The notes: generated by a model from the sequence alone, not told the origin. A DNA stretch of 64,000 nucleotides from CALKAL01 sp051846895 (GCA_051846895.1 JBPYCQ010000006.1:124001-188000), one strand, 5' to 3'. Counted from the stretch's first letter, positions 44,956-53,849 are shown. A program made the numbers and translations.

Positions 44956-45537
44956 ATGGATATCAGAGATTTAGTGATACTTATCATCATGATTATTGGT
45001 GGGGTAGGATGTATTTATTTTATATCGATTGACTGGAGACGTTATGGATTGCTTTTTATCATAAGTGTCCTATCTGCGAATTTATTATGTTTTACTTTTA
45101 CATACTTCGGGTTATATTCTTTTCCATACAATCCATTACATGGAGGAGCATTAATGCCTTATGGGCTCGTTTCAACAGTTTTTCCGTTTCTCGTGCTTTT
45201 TAGTGTGAGGTATAGTCCAAAGAAGTGGGTGTGGAAAATCCCGTTTTATTGGGGGGTTATACATTTAGGGGTAACTGGGGAAGTGATTTTAAAAAGCACA
45301 TCTATTTTTAAATTTGGACCTAAATGGGATCTGTGGGATAGTTATACGTTATGGTGGATTTATTATTTACTATTTGAGCTTTTAGGGGGCAAAATCATTC
45401 CAGATAGTCGCCGAAAACCGATTGATGCTGAGGCGTTTTCCTATGGTCATTGGGCTTGGATTATTTTTCACGTGATTGTCATCGTAACAATCTTTCTAGC
45501 TGGAGTATATACAGGAGTAACAATTATAAAAAAATAG
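44956..45537 (+). CDS. Integral membrane protein, CBO0543-like family
   Basis: The 193-residue protein has about five to six membrane segments and an aromatic-rich stretch (FGPKWDLWDSYTLWWIYYLLFE, split near residues 115-136) that recalls the Bacillus/Clostridium CBO0543 family of unknown function. ATG after TGGGGGTGAG. It is divergent from the sigma gene, and the 236 bp between them are AT-rich without a clear promoter. No function can be offered. Confidence 0.65.
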   Translation: MDIRDLVILIIMIIGGVGCIYFISIDWRRYGLLFIISVLSANLLCFTFTYFGLYSFPYNPLHGGALMPYGLVSTVFPFLVLFSVRYSPKKWVWKIPFYWGVIHLGVTGEVILKSTSIFKFGPKWDLWDSYTLWWIYYLLFELLGGKIIPDSRRKPIDAEAFSYGHWAWIIFHVIVIVTIFLAGVYTGVTIIKK

Positions 45538-45554
45538 CCACGTTATTGTGGCTA
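45527..45554 (-). terminator. Terminator shared at the convergent gene ends
   Basis: TAGCCAC (45535-45541) pairs with GTGGCTA (45548-45554); on the minus strand T7 follows. The stem covers the stop codons of both convergent genes. Confidence 0.8.
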
Positions 45555-46553
45555 CATAATTTTATCTCTATTAATCGCTTCGGGAGGTTGCTCCATCCAA
45601 CCGTGGTCAATCATAATGTTAGCTCCGTCTTCAACATATAATGACACATCTAATAAAAACTTAGCATACATCGCTCCAATGTCGCGTCGGCCATTTAAAG
45701 AAGCTCCGTTAGCATATGTTCTTATTTTCATAGAGAACATATCAATTTTATGGAACATCATTAGCTTGTCAGAAAAAGGTGCAACCGTACTATCGGTGAC
45801 GTAATGATCTTTCAGTGAAGGAGAAGGTAAATGATCATCGTTTAATTTTTTCATCGCTGCCTGAATATGCTTATGGTTAATCTCTTGTCCACGTAATAAA
45901 TAATTTTTCACACGTTTATTTTTTGCTCCTTGGCTAAAACCGGTTATTATCGCCTTACTAGTTGTGTCATTATTTATGTTATCAAAAAGATGTGCAATTT
46001 CTAACCCATGTAATGGCCGTCTATCTCCCAAAAATCCTGTTAAATAACTTTGTTTTTTTACAAAATCGACTTTTTGCGGTGTCTGAATTTTTGGTGGTTC
46101 CATTAGAAGTCCTTTTTTTTGGAGTAAATCGTTAACATCTGTAATTAATTGTACGGTTGACTGTAGCGTTGTCACTAAAAATTCGCGGACGTCTTTTCTT
46201 GTGACCATAGCGATTCCTGCATTATAAATGCTCAATCCGGCTTTACCAGTATATTGTAAGTAATACAAATAAAAGTTATCGTGAAATAACCGAGGTGCTT
46301 CTAAATTAACGTCATTTTCATTAAAGCCTTGTGGTATTGGAAAATGGCTCTCTTCGAATATTTTAGTTGTATTTTTAATAATATACTCACTTAGTCCTAG
46401 AGCCTGTTTAATGATGGATTTTACTTCTTCATCGTCACAATGCTTGTAACAATGCTGCATCACACATTTGCCCATTGTATTACCGACGTATATAGACCAG
46501 AACTTCCCCATTTCAGCTGCTTGTAAAGATGTGTTTTTAATTTCTTTAGTCAT
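45552..46553 (-). CDS. DUF3231 family protein
   Basis: The 333-residue protein contains two similar halves rich in helices, typical of DUF3231, a Bacillaceae family probably of ferritin-like helical bundles (first half around AAEMGKFWSIYVGNTMGKCVMQ split at residues 12-33, second half around LTGFLGDRRPLHGLEIAHLF). The function is unknown; family members are often found in spore formers. Its ATG overlaps the stop of a 56-residue membrane miniprotein by 4 bp, which shows coupling. Confidence 0.8.
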   Translation of the reverse strand: MTKEIKNTSLQAAEMGKFWSIYVGNTMGKCVMQHCYKHCDDEEVKSIIKQALGLSEYIIKNTTKIFEESHFPIPQGFNENDVNLEAPRLFHDNFYLYYLQYTGKAGLSIYNAGIAMVTRKDVREFLVTTLQSTVQLITDVNDLLQKKGLLMEPPKIQTPQKVDFVKKQSYLTGFLGDRRPLHGLEIAHLFDNINNDTTSKAIITGFSQGAKNKRVKNYLLRGQEINHKHIQAAMKKLNDDHLPSPSLKDHYVTDSTVAPFSDKLMMFHKIDMFSMKIRTYANGASLNGRRDIGAMYAKFLLDVSLYVEDGANIMIDHGWMEQPPEAINRDKIM

Positions 46554-46720
46554 CCATTTACATCTCCAATCATTTGATTGATAATTGTTCTTAATCGGTT
46601 ACGAATAAAACTACTGAATTGCTTTCTAAAGTAATAAAATGAATATAACAATCTTCTTGATCGCCTACTAATAAAAATTAGTAAAAATAATAGTACAACC
46701 ATTAATATAAACTTCCGCAC
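46550..46720 (-). CDS. Small single-pass membrane protein coupled to the DUF3231 gene
   Basis: GTG at 46720 (after GGGTGA) opens a 56-codon frame: Met-Arg-Lys, then a hydrophobic helix (FILMVVLLFLLIFI), then an Arg-rich tail (SRRSRRLLYSFYYFRKQF) ending VNG. The stop TGA overlaps the ATG of the DUF3231 gene (ATGA), which strongly suggests real translation. By the positive-inside rule the tail faces the cytoplasm. I know no family for it. Confidence 0.6.
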   Translation of the reverse strand: MRKFILMVVLLFLLIFISRRSRRLLYSFYYFRKQFSSFIRNRLRTIINQMIGDVNG

Positions 46721-46852
46721 GAAAATCACCCTATTCGTTTTTTAGTGAAATTGAGTAAAATTATTTTTCACAATTATTCTTTTTTTATGTAAGGTTTTGC
46801 CTCTTCAAGGAAATATTTGGTATCATAGATCTAAACAAGTTTGAGATTAGAG

Positions 46853-47107
46853 ATGCAAAGATTAGAATTTATTGGAGCGACTTTATTTTTATCAGGAATT
46901 CTATTGTTTGGGTTAGTACATTTAGCAATCGCTAATTATGTGCCTAACATGGTAGGTTGGAGTGATCCACCAGGTAAATTAGAGACCGTTCGTAAAGAGA
47001 TAATGCTCAACACACCTTACTTTTTAAGTGTTTTTCTTATCATCGTCGGCGGACTTATTCTTTTTCTTAAAGTTATTAAAGCGTTAATAGTAAAGCGTTC
47101 AGAATAA
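46853..47107 (+). CDS. Small two-helix membrane protein of unknown function
   Basis: From ATG 46853 the 84-residue product has two membrane helices (near residues 6-27 and 55-77) joined by a polar loop with WSDPPGKLETVRKEI. An in-frame TTG at 46841 would add four residues. Neither start has a strong ribosome site. TTGCCT and TATCAT with an 18-bp spacer (from about 46797 to 46826) may be its promoter. A terminator follows directly. Family not recognised. Confidence 0.55.
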   Translation: MQRLEFIGATLFLSGILLFGLVHLAIANYVPNMVGWSDPPGKLETVRKEIMLNTPYFLSVFLIIVGGLILFLKVIKALIVKRSE

Positions 47108-47108
47108 G

Positions 47109-47140
47109 AAAAGAGGTGCTTGTTTGCACCCCTTTTTCTT
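47109..47140 (+). terminator. Intrinsic terminator after the two-helix membrane protein gene
   Basis: AGAGGTGC / GCACCCCT stem with one mismatch and a T-rich tail (TTTTTC). Confidence 0.75.
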
Positions 47141-47151
47141 CAGCTGAATTT

Positions 47152-47292
47152 TCAACGTTTTTTCTTTTTCTCATTACGCAAGTAGCCCATTGCCGCAGCA
47201 TATGTTGAGGCGTTTTTAGGAAAGCCTTTTTTCATTAATTCCTTACTCGCTTTATTAATTTGTTCACCTGGTTGTTGTTCGGAGTGGTTTAT
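47152..47292 (-). CDS. Basic 46-residue miniprotein with apparent ATA start (or frameshifted gene)
   Basis: A strong ribosome site GAGGGGAGG is followed after 7 bp by ATA, opening a frame that begins NHSEQQPGEQINKASKEL and continues MKKGFPKNASTYAAAMGYL, ending RNEKKKKR-stop. The composition looks like a real small protein. The only ATG (47299) touches the ribosome site and reads another frame that stops after 11 codons. Either ATA is the start (perhaps ATG mutated to ATA), or a 1-bp indel near 47285 broke the gene. Family not recognised. Confidence 0.45.
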   Translation of the reverse strand: MNHSEQQPGEQINKASKELMKKGFPKNASTYAAAMGYLRNEKKKKR

Positions 47293-47473
47293 TTTTCATC
47301 CTCCCCTCGCTTTTAGTATGAGAATTTTTTCGATTTCATATTAGAAAAATATATAATTGTTTAAACTTTAATCACCATCATCCGTCAGCATTCCAAAAAT
47401 CGTAGTAATTCGTTTCCGAAATCCAATATGTTATTATAAAACTAACAGAATCGCAAAATCAGGTGATGGACAC

Positions 47474-47728
47474 ATGGCTAACAAATTATATTTTTATACA
47501 AAACCAAACTGCAAACTTTGTGATGAGGCAAAAGTTTTATTACTATCGTTACAAGCAGAGTATGGATTTGACATAATAGAACAAAATATTAATGATGATG
47601 AAGAGCTTTTGGAAAAATATTTTATTGAAATTCCTGTTGTGCGAATTAACCAAGCTGAACTTACAGCAGCAGAGTTAGATTTGTACACGTTGGAAAGCTT
47701 TCTAAATACTCATTTCGCAAAAGACTAA
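47474..47728 (+). CDS. Glutaredoxin-like thiol-disulfide protein
   Basis: The 84-residue protein has a thioredoxin fold with the active-site CxxC motif in KPNCKLCDEAK (residues 13-16) and the cis-Pro loop IPVVRI near residue 53, as in the glutaredoxin-like DUF836 group. Bacillithiol organisms use such proteins in thiol exchange; the partner is not known. ATG with CAGGTGATGG upstream. It lies just before the glycolytic operon but on the far side of the cggR promoter. Confidence 0.82.
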   Translation: MANKLYFYTKPNCKLCDEAKVLLLSLQAEYGFDIIEQNINDDEELLEKYFIEIPVVRINQAELTAAELDLYTLESFLNTHFAKD

Positions 47729-47731
47729 TAT

Positions 47732-47760
47732 TTGATGTGGTAGGAACTTTTTGGTATTAT
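47732..47760 (+). promoter_or_regulatory. SigA promoter of cggR-gapA operon
   Basis: TTGATG (47732-47737), 17-bp spacer, TATTAT (47755-47760). The CggR operator begins 27 bp downstream. Confidence 0.7.
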
Positions 47761-47786
47761 AATATGTAGATATTTTTTGAATGATG

Positions 47787-47825
47787 CGGGACAATTTACG
47801 TCTATGCAAAGGACTATTTATGTCC
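47787..47825 (+). promoter_or_regulatory. CggR operator (two direct repeats)
   Basis: CGGGACAATTTACGTC (47787-47803 region) and AGGACTATTTATGTCC (47810-47825) are the direct repeats known from the B. subtilis cggR operator. They lie downstream of the promoter, as in B. subtilis, so CggR acts as a roadblock. Confidence 0.8.
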
Positions 47826-47850
47826 ATCAAAAAAGGCAGGTGATTCCTTT

Positions 47851-48879
47851 TTGAGTGAATGGTTTCAATTACAACAAAAACTCGTTCCTGATTTATTAAA
47901 GACGATTGACCAGCGATATAGCATTCTTAAATCAATTGAACAATTACAACCTATTGGTCGACGTGCTTTAGCGGAATATTTAAACAAAACGGAAAGGCAA
48001 ATTCGAAGTGAAATTGAATTTTTAGATGAACAAGGGTTAGTTGATGTGACCAATAAAGGAATGTTCGTATCCTTATCTGGTAAAGCAATTGTCGACAACT
48101 ATCCTAACGTCTTAAGAGAGATGACAGATATCAATGTGTTGGAAAAGCGTCTTAAACATTTACTTCGTATTGAACACGTGTATGTCGTTTCGGGTAATGC
48201 TGATCAATCAGAAGAAGTAAAGCAAGTAATCGGACAAAAAGCGGCAGAGATTTTAATGAATTATTTTCACCCTCATACAGTCGTATCAGTAACTGGTGGG
48301 TCGACTGTTGCTGCTGTCGCGGACTATCTTAAACCGATAAATCATGTTAAACCGCTTTTCGTACCTGCACGTGGGGGTCTTGGCAGAAATTATGAATATC
48401 AAGCAAGTTCAATTTGTGTGAAAATGGCTAATAACACAGATGGAGACTATCGTTTGCTGCACATCCCTGACACAGTAAGTGCGAAGTCGTATGAGTCGAT
48501 GAAAGATGAACCCGAGGTAAAAGAAGTAATCGATTTAATTGATCAAGCAGACTTAGTTGTTCACGGTGTGGGCCATGCTCTTAAAATGGCAGAAAGACGT
48601 CATACGAGTGTTGAAATATTAGACAAATTAAATGAAGAAGGTGCAGTTGGAGAAGCATTTGGATATTACTTTGACAAAGAGGGAAATACTATCCATAAAG
48701 TGAATTCGATCGGCATCAAAAGGGAACAATTATTAAAAGTGAATTGTGTTGTAACAGTTGCGGGTGGTCGCTCCAAAGGTGAAGCGTTGTTTTCATTTTT
48801 CAAATGGGGAAAAAGTGATGTCCTTATAACAGATGAAGCGGCTGCTAATGAATTAATTAAAAAATTAGAAAGTAAATAG
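47851..48879 (+). CDS. cggR: Central glycolytic genes regulator CggR
   Basis: A SorC/DeoR-like repressor of 342 residues with an N-terminal helix-turn-helix (RRALAEYLNKTERQIRSEIE, near residues 37-56) and a C-terminal sugar-binding domain (SVTGGSTVAAVADYLKP; ARGGLGR). It represses the glycolytic operon and is released by fructose 1,6-bisphosphate. TTG start after AGGTGATT. It is the first gene of the operon that includes gapA, 12 bp downstream. Confidence 0.96.
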   Translation: MSEWFQLQQKLVPDLLKTIDQRYSILKSIEQLQPIGRRALAEYLNKTERQIRSEIEFLDEQGLVDVTNKGMFVSLSGKAIVDNYPNVLREMTDINVLEKRLKHLLRIEHVYVVSGNADQSEEVKQVIGQKAAEILMNYFHPHTVVSVTGGSTVAAVADYLKPINHVKPLFVPARGGLGRNYEYQASSICVKMANNTDGDYRLLHIPDTVSAKSYESMKDEPEVKEVIDLIDQADLVVHGVGHALKMAERRHTSVEILDKLNEEGAVGEAFGYYFDKEGNTIHKVNSIGIKREQLLKVNCVVTVAGGRSKGEALFSFFKWGKSDVLITDEAAANELIKKLESK

Positions 48880-48891
48880 GAGGAATATAAA

Positions 48892-49899
48892 ATGGCTGTG
48901 AAAGTTGGAATTAACGGGTTTGGAAGAATTGGGAGAAGGATTTTTCGTGCGGCAATTAATAATGAACAAATAGAAATTGTAGCGATAAATGATTTAACTG
49001 GTGCAGATATGTTAGCTCATTTATTAAAATATGATTCTGTCCACGGTGTAATGGAAGAAGAAGTAGAAGCGAAAGATGATGCCATTATCGTAAACGGTAA
49101 GGATGTAAAAGTGTTACAGGAGCGAGACCCTGAAAGCTTACCATGGGGTGAATTAGGTGTGGACATCGTTATTGAATCAACAGGAATTTTCCGTGATCGT
49201 GAAGGAGCACAGAAGCATATTAATGCTGGAGCTAAAAAAGTGATCATTTCAGCACCAGGTAAAGATGTCGATTTAACGATTGTTATGGGTGTTAATGATG
49301 AGAAATATGATGCAAACAACCACCACATCGTGTCAAATGCATCTTGTACTACTAACTGTTTAGCACCTGTTGCAAAAGTGCTTGATCAAAAGTTCGGTAT
49401 TAAACGTGGAATTATGACGACGGTTCACTCGTATACGAATGATCAACAAATCCTTGACTTACCACATAAAGATTATCGTCGTGCGCGTGCAGCTGCAGAA
49501 AATATTATCCCGACTTCTACAGGTGCAGCAGAAGCTGTCGCTAAAGTGTTACCACAATTAAAAGGAAAACTAACTGGTATGGCAATGCGTGTCCCAACGC
49601 CAAACGTTTCTATCGTCGACTTAGTAGCGGAGCTTGGTCAAAATGTGACGACTGAACAAGTTAATCAAGCGTTAAAAGAGGCGTCAGAAAATGAGCTTAA
49701 CGGTTATTTAGGATATAATGAATTGCCTTTAGTATCAAGCGATTATAATGGTAACCCATTATCATCCATCGTAGATGGCTTATCAACATTAGTTATGGAA
49801 GATAATTTAGTTAAAGTTGTCTCTTGGTATGACAATGAATCAGGCTATTCAAATCGTTGTGTTGATCTAGCTATTTATATGGCAAAACAAGGTTTATAA
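48892..49899 (+). CDS. gapA: Glyceraldehyde-3-phosphate dehydrogenase (glycolytic)
   Basis: GapA catalyses the NAD-dependent oxidation of glyceraldehyde 3-phosphate. The NAD motif GINGFGRIGRR is at residues 6-16 and the catalytic Cys in SNASCTTNCLAP near residue 152. The length of 335 aa is standard. Ribosome site AGGAGGAA. Cotranscribed with cggR. A hairpin with a short T run after it may lower transcription of pgk and later genes. Confidence 0.98.
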   Translation: MAVKVGINGFGRIGRRIFRAAINNEQIEIVAINDLTGADMLAHLLKYDSVHGVMEEEVEAKDDAIIVNGKDVKVLQERDPESLPWGELGVDIVIESTGIFRDREGAQKHINAGAKKVIISAPGKDVDLTIVMGVNDEKYDANNHHIVSNASCTTNCLAPVAKVLDQKFGIKRGIMTTVHSYTNDQQILDLPHKDYRRARAAAENIIPTSTGAAEAVAKVLPQLKGKLTGMAMRVPTPNVSIVDLVAELGQNVTTEQVNQALKEASENELNGYLGYNELPLVSSDYNGNPLSSIVDGLSTLVMEDNLVKVVSWYDNESGYSNRCVDLAIYMAKQGL

Positions 49900-49934
49900 A
49901 ATAATCAACATTGACGGTTAATAATGGTAAACTT

Positions 49935-49965
49935 AAGGGGGAACATAAAAGTGTTCCTCCTTTAT
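49935..49965 (+). terminator. Hairpin between gapA and pgk (partial terminator candidate)
   Basis: AAGGGGGAACA pairs with TGTTCCTCCTT around TAAAAG; only three T residues and ATTAT follow, so termination would be incomplete. Confidence 0.6.
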
Positions 49966-49996
49966 TATGTACATATCTTAATTGGAGGTTTATTAA

Positions 49997-51196
49997 ATGA
50001 CTCGAAAATTGACACTAAAAGACGTAAATTTAAAAGGGAAAAAAGTACTTTGTCGTGTGGATTTTAATGTGCCTATTTCAGATGGAGAAATATCTGATGA
50101 CACGAGAATCCGTGCAGCTCTTCCAACTATTAATTATTTAATTAATGAAGGGGCAATCGTAATTTTAGCAAGTCATTTAGGACGTCCTAAAGGAAAAGTT
50201 GTTGAAGAGTTACACTTGGATCCAATCGCACAACATTTAAGCAATCTATTAGAACAGCGAGTATTTAAAACGGATGATGTATATAGTGAAGAAGTCGTCC
50301 AAACCGTCAATGAATTATCAGAAGGTGATGTCCTTTTATTAGAAAATGTACGCTTCCATCCTGGTGAAGAAAAAAATGATCCAGAACTAGCGAAACAATT
50401 TGCATCACTTGCAGATATTTTTGTAAATGACGCTTTTGGCACTGCACATCGAGCGCATGCATCAACTGAAGGTGTGGCTCACCATTTAACAGCGGTTTCT
50501 GGCTTTTTACTTCAGAAAGAAATTGAAGTGTTAGGAAAAGCTTTAGAAAATCCAGAGCGCCCTTTTACTGCGATTATTGGTGGTGCAAAAGTAAAGGATA
50601 AAATCGGTGTCATCGACAATTTATTAGACAAAGTCGACCATCTATTAATCGGTGGGGGTCTTTCTTATACTTTTATTAAAGCGCAAGGATATGAAATTGG
50701 TGACTCTCTTTTAGAAGAAGATAAAATAGAGTTGGCTAAACAATTTTTACAAAAAGCGGATGAGAAAGGTGTCAAACTACATCTGCCACTTGATGCCGTA
50801 ATTGCTGATGAGTTTTCAAAAGACGCCAAGACCGAAGTTGTGGATATTGATTCGATTCCAGCAGGCTGGCAAGGGTTAGATATAGGGCCAAAAACCATTG
50901 AACATTTTAGTTCTATAATAGGTGATTCAAAATTAATTATTTGGAACGGTCCGATGGGTGTTTTTGAATATGAAGCTTTTGCTAATGGGACAAAAAGTGT
51001 AGCTGAAGCTTTAGCTAAAACAGATGGCTATACAGTCATAGGTGGAGGCGATTCCGCATCAGCTGTTGAAAAGTTTAATTTTGCTGAACAAATGGACCAT
51101 ATTTCAACTGGTGGTGGAGCATCACTTGAATTCATGGAAGGAAAAACATTACCAGGTATCGCAGCATTAACAGAATATAAAGATGAGGTGAAATAG
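49997..51196 (+). CDS. pgk: Phosphoglycerate kinase
   Basis: Pgk transfers phosphate from 1,3-bisphosphoglycerate to ADP. Diagnostic blocks are CRVDFNVPISDG (residues 18-29), ASHLGRPKG and the C-terminal nucleotide region IGGGDSASAVEKF near residue 350. The length of 399 aa is near the usual 394. ATG after TGGAGG. It precedes tpiA by 2 bp. Confidence 0.98.
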   Translation: MTRKLTLKDVNLKGKKVLCRVDFNVPISDGEISDDTRIRAALPTINYLINEGAIVILASHLGRPKGKVVEELHLDPIAQHLSNLLEQRVFKTDDVYSEEVVQTVNELSEGDVLLLENVRFHPGEEKNDPELAKQFASLADIFVNDAFGTAHRAHASTEGVAHHLTAVSGFLLQKEIEVLGKALENPERPFTAIIGGAKVKDKIGVIDNLLDKVDHLLIGGGLSYTFIKAQGYEIGDSLLEEDKIELAKQFLQKADEKGVKLHLPLDAVIADEFSKDAKTEVVDIDSIPAGWQGLDIGPKTIEHFSSIIGDSKLIIWNGPMGVFEYEAFANGTKSVAEALAKTDGYTVIGGGDSASAVEKFNFAEQMDHISTGGGASLEFMEGKTLPGIAALTEYKDEVK

Positions 51197-51198
51197 TC

Positions 51199-51963
51199 TT
51201 GAGAAAACCGATTATAGCAGGCAATTGGAAAATGAACAAACTGGCGGGAGATGGTGCCCGTTTTGTAATGAAAATGAGAGAGGATGTACCGAGTGAAGAC
51301 AAGGTTGATACAGTCGTTTGTGCACCATTTATCCATCTTCCTTTTTTAACTGAAGCAGCAAGAGATTATCCGATTCGTATTGGTGCACAAAATATGCATT
51401 ACGAAGAATCCGGTGCTTATACTGGTGAGGTTAGTCCTGAGATGCTGAAAGATATTTTAGTTGATTATGTTATTATAGGTCACTCAGAGCGTCGTCAATA
51501 TTTTAACGAAACGGATGAAACGGTTAATAAAAAGGTTCATGCCGCTTTTAAACATGACTTACTACCAATTGTTTGTGTTGGTGAATCACTTGAACAACGT
51601 GAAAATAACGAAACAATGTCGTTTGTTGAACAACAAGTGAAGCTAGCTTTGGAAGGATTAACTGATGAGCAAGTAAAAAATGTCGTCATCGCTTATGAAC
51701 CAATCTGGGCAATTGGAACTGGAAAAACGGCCTCAAGTGAAGATGCGAATGATGTATGTAAACATATTCGAGAAGTCGTTGAAAAGCTTTATTCAAGGGA
51801 AGTTGCGGAAGCTGTTAGAATTCAATATGGTGGAAGCGTGAAACCAGATAACATAAAAGAATTACTGAATATGTCTGATATTGATGGTGCATTAGTTGGT
51901 GGAGCCAGCTTAGAACTTGAATCATTTTTACAACTAGTGGAGGCTGGTGCTAATGTCAACTAA
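51199..51963 (+). CDS. tpiA: Triosephosphate isomerase
   Basis: TpiA interconverts DHAP and glyceraldehyde 3-phosphate. The active-site Lys is in GNWKMNK (residues 8-14), the catalytic Glu in AYEPIWAIGTG near residue 168 and the phosphate loop in YGGSVKPDN near residue 213. 254 aa. TTG start after GAGGTGAAATAG. Its end overlaps the gpmI start. Confidence 0.98.
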   Translation: MRKPIIAGNWKMNKLAGDGARFVMKMREDVPSEDKVDTVVCAPFIHLPFLTEAARDYPIRIGAQNMHYEESGAYTGEVSPEMLKDILVDYVIIGHSERRQYFNETDETVNKKVHAAFKHDLLPIVCVGESLEQRENNETMSFVEQQVKLALEGLTDEQVKNVVIAYEPIWAIGTGKTASSEDANDVCKHIREVVEKLYSREVAEAVRIQYGGSVKPDNIKELLNMSDIDGALVGGASLELESFLQLVEAGANVN

Positions 51964-53491
51964 TCCGTTAGCGGCGTTAATCATTTTAGATGGATTTGCT
52001 TTAAGGGAAGAAAAACATGGAAATGCTATTAAGCAGGCGAAAATTCCACATTTCGATAACTATTGGAACAGCTATCCGCACTCGACGTTACAAGCGTGCG
52101 GGGAAGCGGTCGGTTTACCTGAAGGCCAGATGGGAAATTCCGAAGTTGGCCATTTAAATATAGGGGCAGGTCGAATCGTTCACCAAAGCTTATCACGGAT
52201 TAATTTAGCTATTAGTAATCGGTCTTTTCATGATAATAAAGCGTTTTTACGTGCTGTTGAACATGTGAAGAAAAATGATAGTGCTCTGCATATTTTTGGA
52301 CTGTTATCAGATGGCGGTGTCCATAGTCATATTGATCACATTTTTGCTTTATTAGAAATGGCTCGAGAACAAACTGTTGATCAAGTATATGTTCATGCTT
52401 TTTTAGATGGACGTGATGTTGGACCGAAGACAGCAGTTGAGTTTATTGATCAACTTCAGGCTAAAATGATTGAACTTGGTGTTGGTGAGCTTGCAACGAT
52501 TACAGGGCGTTATTTTGCTATGGACCGAGATAAACGATGGGAGCGTGTTGAAAAAGCTTATCGAGTTTTGCGGCTTGGTGAAGGAAGAAAGGCAAAGTTT
52601 GCTGAAGCGGCTATTCAAGCATCCTATTCAAATCAAGTCGTTGATGAATTCGTTGAGCCTATTGTGATGGTTGATCAAGATGAACGGCCTATTGCCACTG
52701 TGTCGGATGGGGATGCCATCATTTTTGCCAATTTCCGTCCAGACCGCGCCATCCAATTGACTGATGTTTTCAGCAATAATCGTTTAGACGTGTTTGAAAA
52801 TAGTTACGAACCGATTAAGAAGCTTTATATGGTGACGATGACACAATATAGTGATGAATTTGAAAACGTGGACGTCGCTTTTCCGCCAGATATGCCTAAA
52901 AATACAATTGGCGAAGTCGTTTCCACCTATGGATATAGTCAGTTACGTATTGCCGAAACAGAAAAATATCCACATGTCACCTATTTCATGAACGGTGGAA
53001 TTGAGGATAAATTTCCTGGGGAAAACAGAATTTTAATTAACTCACCTAAAGTGGCAACGTATGATTTGCAGCCAGAGATGAGTGCTTATGAAGTAACAGA
53101 TGCTTTACTCGAAGTGCTTGATGAAAAGCCACCAAACTTAATCATTTTGAATTTCGCTAACCCTGACATGGTCGGCCATTCAGGAAAACTAGAACCAACT
53201 ATCAAAGCATTAGAAGCCGTTGATGAATGTCTTGGTAAAATTGTAGATAAGATTATTAAGCTAGGTGGGACAGCAATTATTACTGCTGATCACGGTAATG
53301 CCGACAAGGTGTTAAATGATGACGGAAGCCCAATGACGGCACATACGACTAATCCAGTTCCAGTTATCGTGACGAAAGATGATGTCGAATTGCGAGATGA
53401 CGGTATACTAGGCGATTTAGCTCCAACCTTGTTAGAACTCTTGAATATTAAAAAACCACAAGAGATGACAGGGAAGTCGTTAATTAAATGA
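51953..53491 (+). CDS. gpmI: 2,3-bisphosphoglycerate-independent phosphoglycerate mutase
   Basis: A manganese-dependent alkaline-phosphatase-superfamily mutase converting 3- to 2-phosphoglycerate. The catalytic Ser is in MGNSEVGHLNIGAGR near residue 62; metal sites are in ILDGFA and ITADHGNAD. I use ATG 51953 because GGAGG lies 9 bp upstream; this overlaps the tpiA end by 11 bp and gives 512 aa, the normal size. Confidence 0.97.
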   Translation: MSTNPLAALIILDGFALREEKHGNAIKQAKIPHFDNYWNSYPHSTLQACGEAVGLPEGQMGNSEVGHLNIGAGRIVHQSLSRINLAISNRSFHDNKAFLRAVEHVKKNDSALHIFGLLSDGGVHSHIDHIFALLEMAREQTVDQVYVHAFLDGRDVGPKTAVEFIDQLQAKMIELGVGELATITGRYFAMDRDKRWERVEKAYRVLRLGEGRKAKFAEAAIQASYSNQVVDEFVEPIVMVDQDERPIATVSDGDAIIFANFRPDRAIQLTDVFSNNRLDVFENSYEPIKKLYMVTMTQYSDEFENVDVAFPPDMPKNTIGEVVSTYGYSQLRIAETEKYPHVTYFMNGGIEDKFPGENRILINSPKVATYDLQPEMSAYEVTDALLEVLDEKPPNLIILNFANPDMVGHSGKLEPTIKALEAVDECLGKIVDKIIKLGGTAIITADHGNADKVLNDDGSPMTAHTTNPVPVIVTKDDVELRDDGILGDLAPTLLELLNIKKPQEMTGKSLIK

Positions 53492-53518
53492 CGAGTTAGT
53501 CGTTGTTGAATGTCTAAT

Positions 53519-53782
53519 TTTGAACAATCACAACCCAAGTTTGAACAATTAGAATCCATGTTTGGACAATTACGACCCAAGTTTGAACAATTAGAATCCA
53601 TGTTTGGACAATTACGACCCAAGTTTAAACAATTAGGAGCTATGTTTGAACAATCACGACCCAAGTTTGAACAATTAGAAGTCATGTTTGGACAATTACG
53701 ACCCAAGTTTGAACAATTAGAATCCATGTTTGGACAATCACTGCGCAAGTTTGAACAATTCCGACTCGTGTTTAGACAAATC
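53519..53782 (-). repeat. Family A array, inverted: 13 units inside the glycolytic operon
   Basis: Cores (TTTGAACAAT, TTTGGACAAT) sit at 53519 + 21n up to 53771. Linkers alternate strictly between TAGAATCCATG-type and TACGACCCAAG-type, so the true higher-order unit is 42 bp. No terminator separates the array from gpmI. It is open in one plus-strand frame (53510-53785, heptads like FEQLESM-FGQLRPK), but that frame lacks a convincing ribosome site. It fills nearly all of the 358-bp gpmI-eno gap. Confidence 0.95.
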
Positions 53783-53849
53783 TAGTTTTAATCTCACAGA
53801 AAAAGAGTTTTAAAAAATAATAAGCCAATTATAAAAGGAGAGAATGTAA

